Source of the DNA: Dermacentor variabilis
Taxonomy: Eukaryota > Arthropoda > Arachnida > Ixodida > Ixodidae
Direction of reading: 5' to 3'
DNA length: 64,000 nt
Assembly: GCF_050947875.1 (NCBI RefSeq)
Contig: NC_134577.1
Span: 67,065,639 to 67,129,638, forward strand
Position numbers and translations under genes: made by a program. Each line of letters opens with the position of its first letter. Within the stretch, counting starts at the first letter, position 1. Below the pieces are notes generated by a model. It worked only from the letters and a program-made list of their open reading frames with translations, ran no database searches and was not told where the DNA came from. Positions 61,863-64,000 of the stretch are shown piece after piece.

Positions 61863-63544
61863 GTGGGTGGATGTATGCGTTAAGAGACAAAGCCGGCAAT
61901 ATCATTACTAATATGGATGAGATAGTTCAAGTGGCTGAGGAGTTCTATAGAGATTTATACAGTACCAGTGGCATCCACGACGATAATGGAAGAGAAAATA
62001 GTCTAGAGGAATTCGAAATCCCGAAGGTAACGCCGGAAGAAGTAAAGAAAGCCTTAGGAGATATGCAAAGGGGGAAGGCAGCTGGGGAGGATCAGGTAAC
62101 AGCAGACTTGTTGAAGGATGGTGGACAGATTGTTCTAGAGAAACTGGCCACCCTGTATACGCAATGCCTCATGACCTCGAGCGTACCGGAATCTTGGAAG
62201 AATGCTAACATAATCCTAATCCATAAGAAAGGGGACGCCAAAGACTTGAAAAATTATAGACCGATCAGCTTACTGTCCGTTGCCTACAAAGTATTTACTA
62301 AGGTAATTGCAAATAGAATCAGGAACACCTTAGACTTCTGTCAACCAAAGGACCAGGCAGGATTCCGTAAAGGCTACTCAACAATAGACCATATTCACAC
62401 TATCAATCAAGTGATAGAGAAATGTGCAGAATATAACCAACCCTTATATATAGCTTTCATTGATTACGAGAAAGCGTTTGATTCAGTCGAAACCTCAGCA
62501 GTCATGGAGGCATTACGGAATCAGGGTGTAGATGAGCCATATGTAAAAATACTGGAAGATATCTATAGCGGCTCCACAGCCACCGTAGTCCTCCATAAAG
62601 CAAGCAACAAAATCCCAATAAAGAAAGGCGTCAGGCAGGGAGATACGATATCTCCAATGCTATTCACAGCGTGTTTACAGGAGGTATTCAGAGACCTGGA
62701 TTGGGAAGAATTGGGGATAAAAGTTAATGGAGAATACCTTAGTAACTTGCGATTCGCTGATGATATTGCCTTGCTTAGTAACTCAGGGGACCAATTGCAA
62801 TGCATGCTCACTGACCTGGAGAGGCAAAGCAGAAGAGTGGGTCTAAAAATTAATCTGCAGAAAACTAAAGTAATGCTTAACAGTCTCGGGAGAGAACAGC
62901 AATTTACAATAGGCAGCGAGGCACTGGAAGTCGTAAGGGAATACATCTACTTAGGGCAGGTAGTGACGGCGGATCCGGATCATGAGACGGAAATAATCAG
63001 AAGAATAAGAATGGGCTGGGGTGCGTTTGGCAGGCATTCCCAAATCATGAAAAGCAGGTTGCCATTATCCCTCAAGAGAAAAGTATATAATAGCTGTGTC
63101 TTACCAGTACTCACCTACGGGGCAGAAACCTGGAGGCTTACTAAAAGGGTTCTACTCAAATTGAGGACGACACAACGAGCTATGGAAAGAAGAATGATAG
63201 GTGTAACGTTAAGGGATAAGAAAAGAGCAGATTGGGTGAGGGAACAAACGCGAGTTAATGACATCTTAGTTGAAATCAAGAAAAAGAAATGGGCATGGGC
63301 AGGACATGTAATGAGGAGGGAAGATAACCGATGGTCATTAAGGGTTACGGACTGGATCCCAAGGGAAGGGAAGCGTAGCAGGGGGCGGCAGAAAGTTAGG
63401 TGGGCGGATGAGATTAAGAAGTTTGCAGGGACGGCATGGCCACAATTAGTACATGACCGGGGTTGTTGGAGACGTATGGGAGAGGCCTTTGCCCTGCAGT
63501 GGGCGTAACCAGGCTGATGATGATGATGATGATGATGTGGGTGG
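61863..63544 (+). mobile_element. RTE-type LINE, 5'-truncated, inserted into the older LINE
   Basis: The element body (61871-63536) lies between two copies of GTGGGTGG (61863-61870 and 63537-63544), a likely target-site duplication. It starts within the polyprotein, without its endonuclease. It carries one long frame and ends with (GAT)n, a short-repeat tail typical of RTE-clade elements. Confidence 0.85.
61871..63508 (+). CDS. Reverse transcriptase polyprotein of the RTE-type LINE (truncated)
   Basis: 545 open codons without a stop. Reverse transcriptase blocks run in order: KNYRPISLLSVAYKVFTKVI, DQAGFRKGYSTIDHI, YIAFIDYEKAFDSVE (first catalytic Asp), IKKGVRQGDTISPMLFTACL and the catalytic box LRFADDIALLS. 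Then come LKINLQKTKVM, EYIYLGQVV and the C-terminal KKKWAWAGHVMRREDNRWS...RGRQKVRWADEI tail typical of RTE elements. The first Met is not a native start; it is simply the first one after the 5' truncation, and the endonuclease is missing. The open frame implies a recent insertion. It is a dead-on-arrival copy, but its catalytic residues are intact. Confidence 0.9.
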   Translation: MYALRDKAGNIITNMDEIVQVAEEFYRDLYSTSGIHDDNGRENSLEEFEIPKVTPEEVKKALGDMQRGKAAGEDQVTADLLKDGGQIVLEKLATLYTQCLMTSSVPESWKNANIILIHKKGDAKDLKNYRPISLLSVAYKVFTKVIANRIRNTLDFCQPKDQAGFRKGYSTIDHIHTINQVIEKCAEYNQPLYIAFIDYEKAFDSVETSAVMEALRNQGVDEPYVKILEDIYSGSTATVVLHKASNKIPIKKGVRQGDTISPMLFTACLQEVFRDLDWEELGIKVNGEYLSNLRFADDIALLSNSGDQLQCMLTDLERQSRRVGLKINLQKTKVMLNSLGREQQFTIGSEALEVVREYIYLGQVVTADPDHETEIIRRIRMGWGAFGRHSQIMKSRLPLSLKRKVYNSCVLPVLTYGAETWRLTKRVLLKLRTTQRAMERRMIGVTLRDKKRADWVREQTRVNDILVEIKKKKWAWAGHVMRREDNRWSLRVTDWIPREGKRSRGRQKVRWADEIKKFAGTAWPQLVHDRGCWRRMGEAFALQWA

Positions 63545-64000
63545 TCGATTTGGTGTGCCCATCTCGACCTAGAAAGCCGTCTTCAACTAACTAGATATTA
63601 CAGAATATATGCAGCCTCATTCAATTTGGACATCACTAAGGCGTGTGATAATGCACAACACGTAAGCCTAGTAAACGCGCGTCAGGATAGAGGTCTACGA
63701 AATTATTTCTGGCGTGGCCTAATGAATATTCTAAACGGCAGGGAGTTTTAACGCTCTTAAGTAGATTGTCTTCATCAACTTATCGATAGTCAAGAGGGCT
63801 ACCACAGGGATCCGTCCTAGCGCCATTGCTGTTTAATGTTTTCTGAGTACTGTACCTTGGCATCAGCATGTGCATGTGTATTTACGCGCCGATAACATTG
63901 CATATATTGTTGTATTGGTAGATTTACATACTTTGTATGGAATTCTACAGCCTTATATGAGCCACATAGAAATGTTGCGTGATGGAATGAGCCTCACTCT
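63545..64000 (+). mobile_element. Older LINE, part 3' of the nested insertion, runs off the window
   Basis: Frames show RFGVPIST, ASFNLDITKACDNAQHVSLV, NARQDRGLRNYFWRGLMNIL and, after shifts, a GYHRDPS block equivalent to GVPQGS, then AP[LI]TLHILLYW-like sequence in place of YADDI. These resume the reverse transcriptase where 61862 left off. Confidence 0.75.

Overview
The window is arthropod nuclear DNA, most probably from a hard (ixodid) tick. The reasons are intron-rich genes with GT/AG boundaries, tRNA-derived SINEs of the type known from ticks (Ruka-like), several clades of decayed non-LTR retrotransposons, many microsatellites, and predicted proteins of animal families. No prokaryotic feature is present. 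The genus cannot be fixed from the sequence alone.

Layout. 1-2640 holds decayed LINE copies, one with an inverted 5' part. 3037-33148 on the + strand is one large gene. I could follow it through 13 exons whose phases all agree: an SLC4-family membrane transporter closest to SLC4A11 (BTR1/NaBC1). Its first exons lie upstream of what I can recognise; its stop codon is at 33146-33148. The long introns carry SINEs, a duplicated (TA)n module and other simple repeats. 34825-35700 is a dead Ty3/Gypsy integrase fragment. 36500-60500 contains two divergent, paralogous ionotropic-receptor-like genes on the - strand (40596-42365 and 58365-60113). Each has a single coding exon preceded by a related non-coding 5' exon. 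A third, orphan copy of that 5' exon sits at 48569-48657. Between them are foldback elements, diverged interspersed repeats and LINE pieces. 61150-64000 is an old LINE into which a younger RTE-type LINE has inserted, leaving an 8-bp target duplication.

How it fits together. The transporter and the receptor pair are unrelated in function. The first is expected to move H+/OH- (or NH3/H+, with borate once proposed) across epithelial membranes. The receptors are expected to be chemosensory or other ligand-gated membrane proteins that expanded by local duplication. The most unusual items are the shared 5' exon with its orphan third copy, a foldback element built around a 32-bp minisatellite that is stop-free in all three + frames, and the nested LINE insertion.
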